A stretch of 64,000 nucleotides of DNA from Pseudomonas neuropathica (GTDB lineage: Bacteria; Pseudomonadota; Gammaproteobacteria; Pseudomonadales; Pseudomonadaceae): NCBI RefSeq assembly GCF_015461835.1, contig NZ_JACOPX010000001.1, positions 62,001 to 126,000 on the forward strand, read 5' to 3'. The position numbers and the translations under genes were made by a program. Below, in pieces: positions 1 through 9,687 of this stretch (positions within the stretch are counted from its first letter, which is position 1; every line of letters starts with the position of its first letter). The notes under the pieces were generated by a model. That model was not told the origin of the DNA, did not search any database, and saw only the letters and a program-made list of their open reading frames with translations.

Positions 1-1
1 G

Positions 2-934
2 CGGCTCAAGTCTCGCCTCAAGGTCAATCCGGACCAGAATGATTTCAGTGATGTATTTGCCCCGGCACTGCGCGACGAGTTCGCGTTGATGGCCGAGACC
101 GATCTGGCCAAACGCGAAATCGCCGCTCTGTATCGCTGTGATCTGAACCTGATGATCTCCGAAGTCGAAATCGAACTGCTGATCGAGCAGTTCGGCCTGC
201 CCCGGCAATTGCTGCACTGGTGTCCGCTGATGATCGACCCGCCTGCGGCCACACCTGCAACATTTGCAGAACGGGCAAACTTCCTGAGCATCGGCAACTT
301 CCGCCATGCGCCTAACTGGGATGCAGTGCTGTGGATGAAGAGCACGATCTGGCCGCTGATTCGCCAACAATTGCCCCAGGCACAATTGCGCATCTACGGC
401 GCTTATACGCCGCCCAAAGCCACGGCGCTGCATAACGCCAGCGAAGGTTTCCACATCATGAACTGGGCCGAAGATGCCTTGCAGGTCATGTCTGCCGCAC
501 GGGTTTGTCTGGCGCCCCTGCGCTTTGGTGCCGGGATCAAGGGCAAACTGATCGACGCCATGCTCTGTGGTACTCCCAGCGTCACGACACCGGTTGGCGC
601 CGAGGGCATGCATGGCGATCACGCCTGGCCCGGCGCGGTCACAAGCAGCGCTGTTGAGTTGGCCAACAGTGCCGTGGCGCTATACAAGGACGAGATGCTT
701 TGGCAGGAAGCCAGTCAAGCGGGATATACGCTGCTCAATGAACGCTACTCGCAATCCGTACACGGTTTGGCGCTGATCGAAAAGCTGCGTTATTGCCAAC
801 AGAACTTGCATAACCTGAGAGCCAGCAACTTCACAGGAAGTATGCTTCGTCATCACTCGCATAAAAGTACGCAATACATGTCGCAATGGATCGAAGCAAA
901 AAACCGTCATATCGAACACGACAAAGACTCTTGA
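2..934 (+). CDS. Glycosyltransferase, C-terminal part (5' end outside window)
   Basis: The reading frame is open from the left edge, so the true start lies upstream and only about 310 codons are present. The segment LSIGNFRHAPNWDAVLWM followed by APLRFGAGIKGKLIDAML and GTPSVTTPVGAEGM is the typical C-terminal Rossmann half of GT-B (family GT1/GT4-like) glycosyltransferases. The GAGIKGK...D.ML..G.P.V.T..GAEG stretch is the region that binds the nucleotide-sugar donor. The product should transfer a sugar in the cytoplasm to a glycan, lipid or protein acceptor, which cannot be identified here. The last ~50 residues are basic and histidine-rich with no family match that I recognise. Family is secure; substrate is unknown. 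Confidence 0.8.
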   Translation, partial: RLKSRLKVNPDQNDFSDVFAPALRDEFALMAETDLAKREIAALYRCDLNLMISEVEIELLIEQFGLPRQLLHWCPLMIDPPAATPATFAERANFLSIGNFRHAPNWDAVLWMKSTIWPLIRQQLPQAQLRIYGAYTPPKATALHNASEGFHIMNWAEDALQVMSAARVCLAPLRFGAGIKGKLIDAMLCGTPSVTTPVGAEGMHGDHAWPGAVTSSAVELANSAVALYKDEMLWQEASQAGYTLLNERYSQSVHGLALIEKLRYCQQNLHNLRASNFTGSMLRHHSHKSTQYMSQWIEAKNRHIEHDKDS

Positions 935-1095
935 TAAAAACCAATAACAGCACGCAGACAAAAACACCAAACAAACTGCATCAATTTCCAGATTGCCCAC
1001 AACCAACATCCCCCTTATAAAAACCTGCAAGCGCTACTTATATAAACCCTTTCGGTAGCGCCTTTCCCTAAAACAAGTTAATGCAGGTTTAAACA

Positions 1096-1953
1096 ATGGA
1101 CATTCAATACAGTAATCATCAATGGATGACTGCGACCCCCGCTATCGACACCCTGTCGCTTTTCGAACTGACGCTGCCCGGCACACACAACGCAGGCAGT
1201 GACTGGCAAGCCTCCTACCCCTTTTTCGGCCCGCCGCGCCATTGGCTGGCGTGTCAGCACAATACGTTCTACCACCAGCTCCAGCACGGCTCCAGAGTAC
1301 TTGACATACGTTTGACCTACGATGCAAAAGCCGAAGGTCTTGGCAAGTTCCAAATGCATCACAATGGTTACCGTAATTCCAGGACACTGGGACATTTGGT
1401 GACCGACATCAATAATTTTCTCGACAGAAACCCCAACGAGTTCATCATCGTCGACTTTCATGAGCTGGCTGGCGATAACTTCGATTACAAGTTCTTCAAC
1501 GACATGATCCTTCATCTAATGGGTAAACGACTGATCCCGCGAAACAACCGAACGCTTAATCTGGAGCAACTAAAGCGTATCAGCCCTGTTCAGCGAGTCT
1601 TGGTCGCTGCGCGCTCTCACCAGCAACTTCACAGCGGTATATTTATCGATTCGATCGATCATGAGTGGTCGGGAAATGGAATTACCAGCGCCAGTGAGTT
1701 ACAGCAATTCATTGGCAATTTAATGAAGAACTCGTTCAACGTCTGGGCCCCTTGGTCGCTGTCTGCCACCAGCTACAGCGCGGTCGGTGGCCCGGTAGAT
1801 ATTCATTCCGAGCTCGACGACTGGTTTGATCCAGCCAAAAGTGACTGGGCGCGGAAGTGCAATATCATCAATGTCGATTTCATCGAAGAGTCGCGAATCG
1901 TTGAGTTTTGCCGCACAGCCAACCTGCTCAAGGTGCGTCGGCCTAACGCCTGA
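1096..1953 (+). CDS. PI-PLC X-domain phosphodiesterase
   Basis: 285 residues. LTLPGTHNAGS places a histidine at residue 31, RVLDIRL an acidic residue at 70, and MHHNG histidines at 88/89; two histidines plus this spacing are the hallmark of the PI-PLC X catalytic barrel. LVTDINNFLDRNPNEFIIVDFHEL is the next conserved strand. The family cleaves phosphatidylinositol or related phosphodiesters to a cyclic phosphate. No signal peptide is visible, so it may act inside the cell or be exported by a non-Sec route. The 160-bp gap upstream is AT-rich and codon use is less biased than in the mtl genes, hinting at a more recent arrival. Substrate not predictable. Confidence 0.8.
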   Translation: MDIQYSNHQWMTATPAIDTLSLFELTLPGTHNAGSDWQASYPFFGPPRHWLACQHNTFYHQLQHGSRVLDIRLTYDAKAEGLGKFQMHHNGYRNSRTLGHLVTDINNFLDRNPNEFIIVDFHELAGDNFDYKFFNDMILHLMGKRLIPRNNRTLNLEQLKRISPVQRVLVAARSHQQLHSGIFIDSIDHEWSGNGITSASELQQFIGNLMKNSFNVWAPWSLSATSYSAVGGPVDIHSELDDWFDPAKSDWARKCNIINVDFIEESRIVEFCRTANLLKVRRPNA

Positions 1954-2031
1954 TCGGCACGTTTTCAGGCACTGGCACACAAGAACCGGAAGAGGCATGA
2001 TCGGCCGGGAGAACAACAAAAGTGCCCCGCC

Positions 2032-2937
2032 ATGACCCGAACCGCCCGCGTGACCGACCCTTCGTACGAGTTGATGGATGACCACAACGGCCTGTCCATC
2101 ATCTATCGCCAGCACGGTTTTCCATGCCCGCTGGTGCGCTGGCACTTTCACAAGGAATACGAACTGCACTTGATCGTTGCCAGTTCCGGCAAGGTGTTCA
2201 TCGGCGACTACATCGGCAACTTTTATCCCGAAACCCTGTTTCTCACCGGCCCCAACCTGCCGCATAACTGGATCAGTCAGGTCGCCGAGGACGAGGTCGT
2301 GGAAAAGCGCGACATGCTGGTCAACTTCACCGACGAGTTATTCGAGAGTGGCCACCAGGTGTTTGCCGAACTGAAAACCCTGGCGCCCTTGCTGGAGCGC
2401 GCGCAGTACGGCATCGAGTTTCGCTGCAAGCGCACGATCCGCCAGGCCATGACGTTGATGCAGCGTATCGCCGACAGCAAGGGCATCACCCGCCTCGGGC
2501 ACTTCTTCATCCTGATGGAGTTGCTCGCGGCGAGCGATGATTTCCAATTGCTGTCCGGTGCGACCACGCCGCAACTGGCCGATGAACACAATATCGACCG
2601 CACTAACCGCGCGGTCGATTACATCTTCAGCCACTACGCCCGCGACATTTCACTGGAGGAAGTGGCCGAGCATCTGGGCATGACGCCGACCTATTTCAGC
2701 CGCGTATTCAAACAGGCCACCGGGCGCAATTTCATCGAGTTCGTCAATCGGCTGCGTATCAGCAAGTCCTGCGAGTTGCTGGCTGATGGCGACAAACCGG
2801 TGACCGAAGTGTGTTTTGAATCGGGGTTCAACAATATTTCCAACTTCAATCGGCGCTTTCAGCAGCTCAAGGGTATGACGCCGTCGCACTACCGGCGGCT
2901 CGCCGTGCAGCGCCTGACCGAGCAGAACCACCACTGA
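2032..2937 (+). CDS. mtlR: MtlR, AraC-family activator of the mannitol operon
   Basis: 301 residues. N-terminal cupin-like sensor (RWHFHKEYELHLI near residue 38) and a C-terminal double helix-turn-helix of AraC/XylS type from about residue 195 (AVDYIFSHYARDISLEEV, GMTPTYFSRVFKQATG, SCELLADGDKPVTEVCFESGF). Length and position directly ahead of mtlE match MtlR of P. fluorescens, which activates mtlEFGKDYZ in response to mannitol, arabitol or sorbitol. It is transcribed in the same direction as the operon but separated by 343 bp containing a REP pair and the mtlE promoter. Identity is inferred from context and family rather than any single diagnostic residue. Confidence 0.92.
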   Translation: MTRTARVTDPSYELMDDHNGLSIIYRQHGFPCPLVRWHFHKEYELHLIVASSGKVFIGDYIGNFYPETLFLTGPNLPHNWISQVAEDEVVEKRDMLVNFTDELFESGHQVFAELKTLAPLLERAQYGIEFRCKRTIRQAMTLMQRIADSKGITRLGHFFILMELLAASDDFQLLSGATTPQLADEHNIDRTNRAVDYIFSHYARDISLEEVAEHLGMTPTYFSRVFKQATGRNFIEFVNRLRISKSCELLADGDKPVTEVCFESGFNNISNFNRRFQQLKGMTPSHYRRLAVQRLTEQNHH

Positions 2938-2950
2938 CAACGCAATTCCC

Positions 2951-3041
2951 CTGTAGGAGTGAGCCTGCTCGCGAAAGCGGCGTGTCAGGCAACAAATTTG
3001 CAAACTGATACAACGCATTCGCGAGCAAGCTCGCTCCCACA
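2951..3041. repeat. REP pair (inverted) after mtlR
   Basis: Two inverted copies of the window's main REP motif (TGTAGGAGTGAGCCTGCTCGCGA and its complement form) enclose about 45 bp. The transcript could fold into a long hairpin protecting or ending the mtlR message. Confidence 0.85.
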
Positions 3042-3130
3042 ATTGACCTCGCAATGCTCTGAAACCTGTACGTATTCATTAGCGGCTCCCCGCTGCAAAC
3101 CCCTTCCCTGCGCTCACCCCACAAAAGCCC

Positions 3131-3196
3131 AGTGCAAAAAAGTATCGATAAAAGTGCTAGGGATGATTTGTCAGCCCTGCGATTGAAGGCTGTAAT
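3131..3196 (+). promoter_or_regulatory. Candidate mtlE promoter with AraC-type direct repeat
   Basis: A sigma70-like promoter TTGTCA (3168-3173), 17-bp spacer, TGTAAT (3191-3196) lies 85 bp before the mtlE start. Just upstream AGTGC occurs at 3131 and again at 3153, a 22-bp period typical of AraC-family half-sites, with the proximal copy abutting the -35 box as for a class II activator. The sites are read directly; assignment to MtlR is inference. Confidence 0.55.
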
Positions 3197-3280
3197 CAGC
3201 GCACATTCTTCCTGCACAGGAAGACACAAAAACAATAACTGTCCTTCTGTAACCCTCCGGGTGCAGAAAAGGAGTGCACG

Positions 3281-4591
3281 ATGCAACCGACTGCAAAAGC
3301 TCTGCTTGCCCTCACCTGCATGACCCTCAGCAGCGTCAGCCTTGGCGCCCAGACCCTGACCATCGCCACCGTCAACAACAGCGACATGATCCGCATGCAA
3401 AAGCTCTCGAAAACCTTCGAGACCGAGCATCCGGACATCAATCTCAACTGGGTGGTGCTGGAAGAAAACGTTCTGCGTCAACGCCTGACCACCGACATCG
3501 CCACCCAGGGTGGCCAGTTCGACGTGTTGACCATTGGCATGTACGAAGCGGCACTGTGGGGCGCCAAAGGCTGGCTGGAACCGATGAAGGATCTGCCGGC
3601 CAGTTACGCCCTCGACGATGTGTTCCCGTCGGTGCGTGAAGGCCTGTCGGTCAAGGGTTCGCTGTACGCCCTGCCGTTCTACGCGGAAAGCTCGATCACC
3701 TATTACCGCACCGACCTGTTCAAGGATGCCGGCCTGACCATGCCCGAGCGCCCGACCTGGGAAGAGATTGCCGGTTTCGCCGAAAAGCTCACGAAAAAGG
3801 ACAAGGAACAGTACGGCATCTGCCTGCGCGGCAAGGCCGGCTGGGGCGAGAACATGGCGCTGATCACCACCGTCGCCAACGCCTATGGCGCGCGCTGGTT
3901 CGATGAGAAATGGCAGCCTGAATTTACCGGGCCGGAATGGAAAAACGCGCTGAATTTCTACGTCGACACCATGAAGAAATCCGGCCCGCCGGGCGCTTCC
4001 AGCAACGGATTCAACGAAAACCTCGCACTGTTCAACAGCGGCAAATGCGCGATCTGGGTCGATGCCAGCGTTGCCGGTTCGTTCGTCACCGACAAGACCC
4101 AGAGCAAGGTCGCCGATCACGTCGGCTTCACCTTCGCCCCGCATCAAGTGACTGACAAAGGCTCGGCCTGGCTGTACTCGTGGGCGCTGGCGATTCCGAC
4201 CAGCTCCAAAGCCAAAGACGCCGCCAAAGAATTCAGCGCCTGGGCGACCTCCAAAGAATATGGCGAGCTGGTGGCCAAAACTGACGGCATCGCCAACGTA
4301 CCGCCAGGCACCCGCGCCTCGACCTACAGCGATGCCTACATGAGCGCCGCGCCGTTTGCCAAGGTCACGCTGGAATCGCTGAAAGTGGCCGATCCGAGCA
4401 AACCGACGCTGAAACCGGTGCCGTACATCGGCATTCAACTGGTGACCATTCCAGAGTTCCAGGCGGTGGGCACCCAGGTCGGCAAGCTGTTCTCGGCAGC
4501 GTTGATCGGCCAGACCACGGTGGATCAAGCCTTGACCGCCGCGCAGCAAACCACTGAACGCGAGATGAAGCGCGCCGGTTATCCCAAGTAA
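3281..4591 (+). CDS. mtlE: MtlE, polyol ABC transporter substrate-binding protein
   Basis: 436 residues with a Sec signal peptide ending near SLGAQTLT (residues 1-22) and a family-1 extracellular solute-binding fold (TVNNSDMIRMQKLSKTFE, FDVLTIGMYEAALW, YALPFYAESSITYYRTDLF). It captures mannitol, glucitol or arabitol in the periplasm and hands it to MtlFG. An AAGGAG ribosome site at 3268-3273 fits the ATG well. First gene of the mtl operon. A REP pair between mtlE and mtlF could leave the mtlE message more stable than the rest, which suits a binding protein needed in excess. Confidence 0.94.
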   Translation: MQPTAKALLALTCMTLSSVSLGAQTLTIATVNNSDMIRMQKLSKTFETEHPDINLNWVVLEENVLRQRLTTDIATQGGQFDVLTIGMYEAALWGAKGWLEPMKDLPASYALDDVFPSVREGLSVKGSLYALPFYAESSITYYRTDLFKDAGLTMPERPTWEEIAGFAEKLTKKDKEQYGICLRGKAGWGENMALITTVANAYGARWFDEKWQPEFTGPEWKNALNFYVDTMKKSGPPGASSNGFNENLALFNSGKCAIWVDASVAGSFVTDKTQSKVADHVGFTFAPHQVTDKGSAWLYSWALAIPTSSKAKDAAKEFSAWATSKEYGELVAKTDGIANVPPGTRASTYSDAYMSAAPFAKVTLESLKVADPSKPTLKPVPYIGIQLVTIPEFQAVGTQVGKLFSAALIGQTTVDQALTAAQQTTEREMKRAGYPK

Positions 4592-4615
4592 CCCGCAAAG
4601 CTCGCTCCTGCCTTT

Positions 4616-4705
4616 TGTAGGAGCGAGCCTGCTCGCGATGGCGGTTTTCAATCTGAACAGACGGTGACTGACACACCGCCATCGCGAGCAGGCTCACTCC
4701 TACAT
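4616..4705. repeat. REP pair between mtlE and mtlF
   Basis: Inverted REP units (TGTAGGAGCGAGCCTGCTCGCGA ... TCGCGAGCAGGCTCACTCCTACA type) inside the operon. Likely an mRNA-stabilising hairpin. Confidence 0.85.
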
Positions 4706-4744
4706 TAGATCTTCATAGGTCTGTATGACTCGGTTGTGATCGCC

Positions 4745-5671
4745 ATGAATACTTCAACTGCCAAAGCCCACCTCGACCTGTCGACACCTGCGCGCAAAGT
4801 TCGCGTACGCAATCCCGGCTGGTTTCTGGTCAGCCCTTCGGTGGCCCTGTTGCTGCTGTGGATGATCGTGCCGCTGGGCATGACCATTTACTTCTCGATG
4901 ATCCGCTACAACCTGCTCTACCCCGGTGAAAACCAGTTCGTCGGGCTGGAGAATTTCAGCTACTTTCTGACCGACTCGGGCTTCATGCCCGGCGCCACCA
5001 ACACGCTGTTGCTGGTCGGTAGCGTGTTGCTGATCAGCGTGGTCTTCGGCGTGCTGATCAGTGCCTTGCTGGAGGCCAGTGAATTCCTCGGGCGCGGCAT
5101 CGTCCGGGTCATGCTGATTTCGCCGTTTTTCATCATGCCCACGGTCGGTGCGTTGATCTGGAAGAACCTGATTTTTCATCCGGTCTCGGGGATCCTCGCC
5201 TACATCTGGAAGCTGTTCGGCGCGCAGCCGGTGGACTGGCTGGCACACTACCCGCTGCTGTCGATCATCATCATTGTTTCGTGGCAATGGCTGCCCTTCG
5301 CCATCCTGATTCTGATGACGGCCATGCAGTCCCTCGACCAGGAGCAGAAGGAAGCCGCACGCCTCGACGGCGCCGGGCCGATCGCAATCTTCTGGCACCT
5401 GACCCTGCCGCATCTGGCGCGGCCGATTGCCGTGGTGGTGATGATTGAAACGATCTTCCTGCTGTCGGTATTCGCCGAGATTTTCACCACCACCAACGGC
5501 GGCCCCGGCTACGCCTCGACCAACCTCGCCTACCTGATCTACAACCAGGCGCTGGTGCAGTTCGACGTCGGCATGGCCTCGGCGGGCGGTTTGATTGCCG
5601 TGGTCATCGCCAACATCGCCGCGATCATTCTGGTGCGGATGATCGGCAAAAACCTGACTGACAAAGCCTGA
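4745..5671 (+). CDS. mtlF: MtlF, polyol ABC transporter permease
   Basis: 308 residues from the ATG at 4745 (MNTSTAKAHLDL); a GTG three codons earlier is also possible and neither has a strong Shine-Dalgarno. About six transmembrane helices, starting with PSVALLLLWMIVPLGMTIYF. The EAA loop that contacts the ATPase is EAARLDGAGPIAIFWHLTLP. This is the MalF-like half of the inner-membrane channel for mannitol/sorbitol/arabitol, pairing with MtlG and driven by MtlK. Eight bases separate it from mtlG, indicating cotranscription. Confidence 0.92.
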   Translation: MNTSTAKAHLDLSTPARKVRVRNPGWFLVSPSVALLLLWMIVPLGMTIYFSMIRYNLLYPGENQFVGLENFSYFLTDSGFMPGATNTLLLVGSVLLISVVFGVLISALLEASEFLGRGIVRVMLISPFFIMPTVGALIWKNLIFHPVSGILAYIWKLFGAQPVDWLAHYPLLSIIIIVSWQWLPFAILILMTAMQSLDQEQKEAARLDGAGPIAIFWHLTLPHLARPIAVVVMIETIFLLSVFAEIFTTTNGGPGYASTNLAYLIYNQALVQFDVGMASAGGLIAVVIANIAAIILVRMIGKNLTDKA

Positions 5672-5679
5672 GGCCTGCC

Positions 5680-6510
5680 ATGACTCTTCAACAATCCCGC
5701 CGGCTGCAAAGCCTGCTGCTCGGCACCCTGGCCTGGGCCATCGCGATCGTGATTTTCTTCCCGATCTTCTGGATGGTGATGACCAGTTTCAAAACCGAAA
5801 TCGACGCCTTCGCCACGCCGCCGCAGTTCATCTTCACGCCGACGCTGGAAAACTATCTGCACATCAATGAGCGCAGCGATTACTTCAGTTTCGCCTGGAA
5901 TTCAGTAGTGATTTCCTTCAGCGCCACGGCCCTTTGTCTGCTGATCGCGGTGCCGGCGGCGTACTCGATGGCGTTCTACGAAACCCAGCGCACCAAAGGC
6001 ACGCTGCTGTGGATGCTCTCGACCAAGATGCTGCCGCCGGTGGGCGTGCTGATGCCGATCTACTTGCTGGCGAAGAGTTTCGGCTTGCTCGACACGCGCA
6101 TCGCGCTGATCGTGATCTATACGCTGATCAACCTGCCGATTGTGGTCTGGATGGTTTACACCTACTTCAAGGACATCCCCAAAGACATCCTCGAAGCCGC
6201 CCGCCTCGACGGCGCCACGCTGTGGCAGGAAATGGTTCGCGTGCTGCTGCCGATCGCCAAGGGCGGCCTCGCCTCGACCGTGCTGCTGTCGCTGATTCTG
6301 TGCTGGAACGAGGCGTTCTGGTCGCTGAACCTGACCTCGTCGAAGGCCGCGCCGTTGACTGCTTTGATCGCTTCTTACTCGAGTCCTGAAGGCTTGTTCT
6401 GGGCCAAGTTGTCGGCGGTGTCGACCCTGGCGTGTGCGCCGATTCTGATCTTCGGCTGGATCAGCCAGAAACAACTGGTGCGCGGCCTCTCGTTCGGCGC
6501 CGTGAAATGA
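5680..6510 (+). CDS. mtlG: MtlG, polyol ABC transporter permease
   Basis: 276 residues, about six transmembrane helices, beginning with LLLGTLAWAIAIVIFFPIFW. The EAA loop reads EAARLDGATLWQEMVRVLLP, as in MalG-type (CUT1) permeases. Forms the inner-membrane translocation pore with MtlF. It starts eight bases after mtlF ends and is followed by a second REP pair before mtlK. Confidence 0.92.
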   Translation: MTLQQSRRLQSLLLGTLAWAIAIVIFFPIFWMVMTSFKTEIDAFATPPQFIFTPTLENYLHINERSDYFSFAWNSVVISFSATALCLLIAVPAAYSMAFYETQRTKGTLLWMLSTKMLPPVGVLMPIYLLAKSFGLLDTRIALIVIYTLINLPIVVWMVYTYFKDIPKDILEAARLDGATLWQEMVRVLLPIAKGGLASTVLLSLILCWNEAFWSLNLTSSKAAPLTALIASYSSPEGLFWAKLSAVSTLACAPILIFGWISQKQLVRGLSFGAVK

Positions 6511-6533
6511 AGATCCCGAACCCTACACATTCC

Positions 6534-6626
6534 CCTGTAGGAGTGAGCCTGCTCGCGATAGCGGAGTGTCATTCAACAACGATGTCGGCTGAAACGGCCT
6601 CATCGCGAGCAGGCTCACTCCTACAG
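6534..6626. repeat. REP pair between mtlG and mtlK
   Basis: Two inverted REP units around a ~45-bp spacer, the second such element inside the mtl operon. It can form a long hairpin in the mRNA just before the mtlK ribosome site. Confidence 0.85.
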
Positions 6627-6675
6627 AAAAGCCGATCCGGTTCATCTGAATAATAAATTGTGGAGGCCCATCATC

Positions 6676-7779
<1,104 letters not shown>

Positions 7780-7794
7780 CTTCGAGAATTCCCG

Positions 7795-9267
7795 ATGAAA
7801 CTCAACCAACAGAATCTCCATCGTCTGGCCAGCGAAGTGCAACTGCCGGCCTACAGCCTCAGCGACACGCGCCAGGGCATCGCTCACATCGGCGTCGGCG
7901 GCTTCCACCGCGCACATCAGGCGTATTACACCGACGCCTTGATGAACACCGGCGAAGCCCTCGACTGGGCCATTTGTGGCGTCGGCCTGCGTGCCGAAGA
8001 CCGCCGCGCCCGCGACGATCTCAAGGAGCAGGATTACCTGTTCACCCTGTTCGAACTCGGCGACAGCGACGACACCGAAGTGCGCGTGATCGGCGCGATT
8101 CGCGACATGCTGCTGGCCGAGGACGGCGCTCAGGCGTTGATCGACAAACTCGCCGACCCGCAGATTCGCATCGTCTCGCTGACCATCACCGAGGGCGGTT
8201 ATTGCATCGATGACAGCAACGGCGAATTCATGGCGCACCTGCCGCAAATTCAGCACGATCTGGCCCACCCGGAAAACCCGAAGACCGTGTTCGGCTTCTT
8301 GTGTGCAGCCCTGGAAAAACGCCGGGCGGCGGGCATTCCGGCGTTTACTGTGATGTCTTGCGATAACCTGCCGCACAACGGCGCCGTGACGCGCAAGGCG
8401 CTGCTGGCGTTTGCCACGCTGCAAAACAGCAATCTGTGCAGCTGGATCGACGCCAACGTCAGTTTCCCCAACGCCATGGTCGACCGCATCACGCCGATGA
8501 CCAGCACCGCGCATCGCCTGCAACTGGCCGACAAACACGGCGTCGATGACGCCTGGCCGGTGGTCTGCGAACCGTTTGTGCAGTGGGTGCTGGAAGACAA
8601 ATTCGTCAACGGGCGCCCGGCCTGGGAAAAGGTCGGCGTGCAGTTCACCGACGATGTTTCGCCCTACGAAGAAATGAAGATCAAACTGCTCAACGGCAGC
8701 CACTTGGCGCTGACCTATCTGGGCTTTTTGAAGGGTTACCGGTTCGTGCACGAGACCATGAATGACCCGCTGTTCGTGCGTTATATGCGCGCCTATATGG
8801 ACCTGGACGTGACCCCGCAACTGGCGCCGGTGCCGGGCATTGATCTGACGGATTACAAAAACACACTGGTGGCGCGGTTTTCCAATCAGGCGATTGCCGA
8901 TCAATTGGAACGGGTGTGTTCGGACGGTTCGTCGAAGTTTCCCAAGTTCACCATTCCCACGATCAACCGGTTGATTGCTGATGGGCAGGAGACCAAGCGC
9001 GCGGCGTTGGTGGTGGCGGCGTGGGCGTTGTATTTGAAGGGGGTGGATGAGAATGGTGATACCTACTCGATTCCTGATCCGCGCGCGGCGTTTTGTCAGG
9101 CGTTGGTGGCGGACGATGCTTTAATGACTCAGCGGTTGTTGGCGGTTGAAGAGATTTTCGGCACGGCGATTCCGCGTTCGGCGGAGTTTGTCGCGGCGTT
9201 TGAGTGGTGCTGCAACAGCTTGCGCGAAGAGGGTGTGACGCGGACGCTGGAGCGGATTCTCGCCTGA
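7795..9267 (+). CDS. mtlD: MtlD, mannitol 2-dehydrogenase
   Basis: 490 residues, close to the 493 of the characterised P. fluorescens enzyme. The NAD-binding turn IAHIGVGGFHRAHQAYY is near residue 25. The catalytic lysine/asparagine/histidine set falls at K295, N300 and H303 (MKIKLLNGSH), matching the numbering known for that enzyme. It oxidises D-mannitol to D-fructose, and also arabitol to xylulose, with NAD in the cytoplasm. Codons in the last ~300 bp shift from C- to G-ending, a composition oddity without evidence of damage. It is followed by a tandem-repeat block before mtlY. Confidence 0.96.
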   Translation: MKLNQQNLHRLASEVQLPAYSLSDTRQGIAHIGVGGFHRAHQAYYTDALMNTGEALDWAICGVGLRAEDRRARDDLKEQDYLFTLFELGDSDDTEVRVIGAIRDMLLAEDGAQALIDKLADPQIRIVSLTITEGGYCIDDSNGEFMAHLPQIQHDLAHPENPKTVFGFLCAALEKRRAAGIPAFTVMSCDNLPHNGAVTRKALLAFATLQNSNLCSWIDANVSFPNAMVDRITPMTSTAHRLQLADKHGVDDAWPVVCEPFVQWVLEDKFVNGRPAWEKVGVQFTDDVSPYEEMKIKLLNGSHLALTYLGFLKGYRFVHETMNDPLFVRYMRAYMDLDVTPQLAPVPGIDLTDYKNTLVARFSNQAIADQLERVCSDGSSKFPKFTIPTINRLIADGQETKRAALVVAAWALYLKGVDENGDTYSIPDPRAAFCQALVADDALMTQRLLAVEEIFGTAIPRSAEFVAAFEWCCNSLREEGVTRTLERILA

Positions 9268-9270
9268 AAA

Positions 9271-9650
9271 GCCCCTCACCCTAGCCCTCTCCCGGAGGGA
9301 GAGGGAACTGACCGAGTGGTTTGTGCAAGTTACATCGACCTGAACGTCCGGAGTCGAACTCAGGATTTGAACAGCCCCTGATTGAGATATCCGGAGTCGA
9401 ACTCAGGTTTTGAACAGCTCCGGTTTGAGAGAACCACAGTCGAACTCAGGTTTTGAACAGCTCCGGTTTGAGAGAACCGCAGTCGAACTCAGCTTTTGAA
9501 CAGCCCCAGTTTGAGAGAACCGAGGTCGAACTCAAATTTTGAACAGCCACGGTTGAGAAAACCGGAGTCGAACTCAGCTTTTGAACAGCCCCCCGATCGG
9601 CTCCCTTTCCCCCCTCGCCCCCTTGGGGGAGAGGGCTGGGGTGAGGGGGT
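9271..9650. repeat. Composite repeat: six 43-bp tandem units between GC-rich boxes
   Basis: Six copies of a unit starting GTCGAACTCAGGTTTTGAAC begin at 9353, 9396, 9439, 9482, 9525 and 9567 (period 43, 43, 43, 43, 42). A CCCTCACCC...CTCTCCC...GGGAGAGGG box lies on the left (9271-9305) and a CTCCCTTTCCCCCCTCGCCC...GGGGTGAGGGGG box on the right (9599-9649). Both outer boxes are self-complementary. The block fills the 420-bp mtlD-mtlY gap and has no credible ORF. A reversed two-unit version lies at 54427-54637. Confidence 0.9.
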
Positions 9651-9687
9651 AAGCTCTTGATCTTCACCACACCCGAGTGGTCCACAC

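Noticed and set aside
2867..4651. A 594-codon minus-strand frame over mtlE
   Set aside because: Shadow of mtlE caused by high GC; no homology seen, and it ends in REP translation.
9350..9600. Possible CRISPR array
   Set aside because: Units are contiguous and degenerate over their whole length with no unique spacers, and no cas genes are nearby; this is a tandem repeat.
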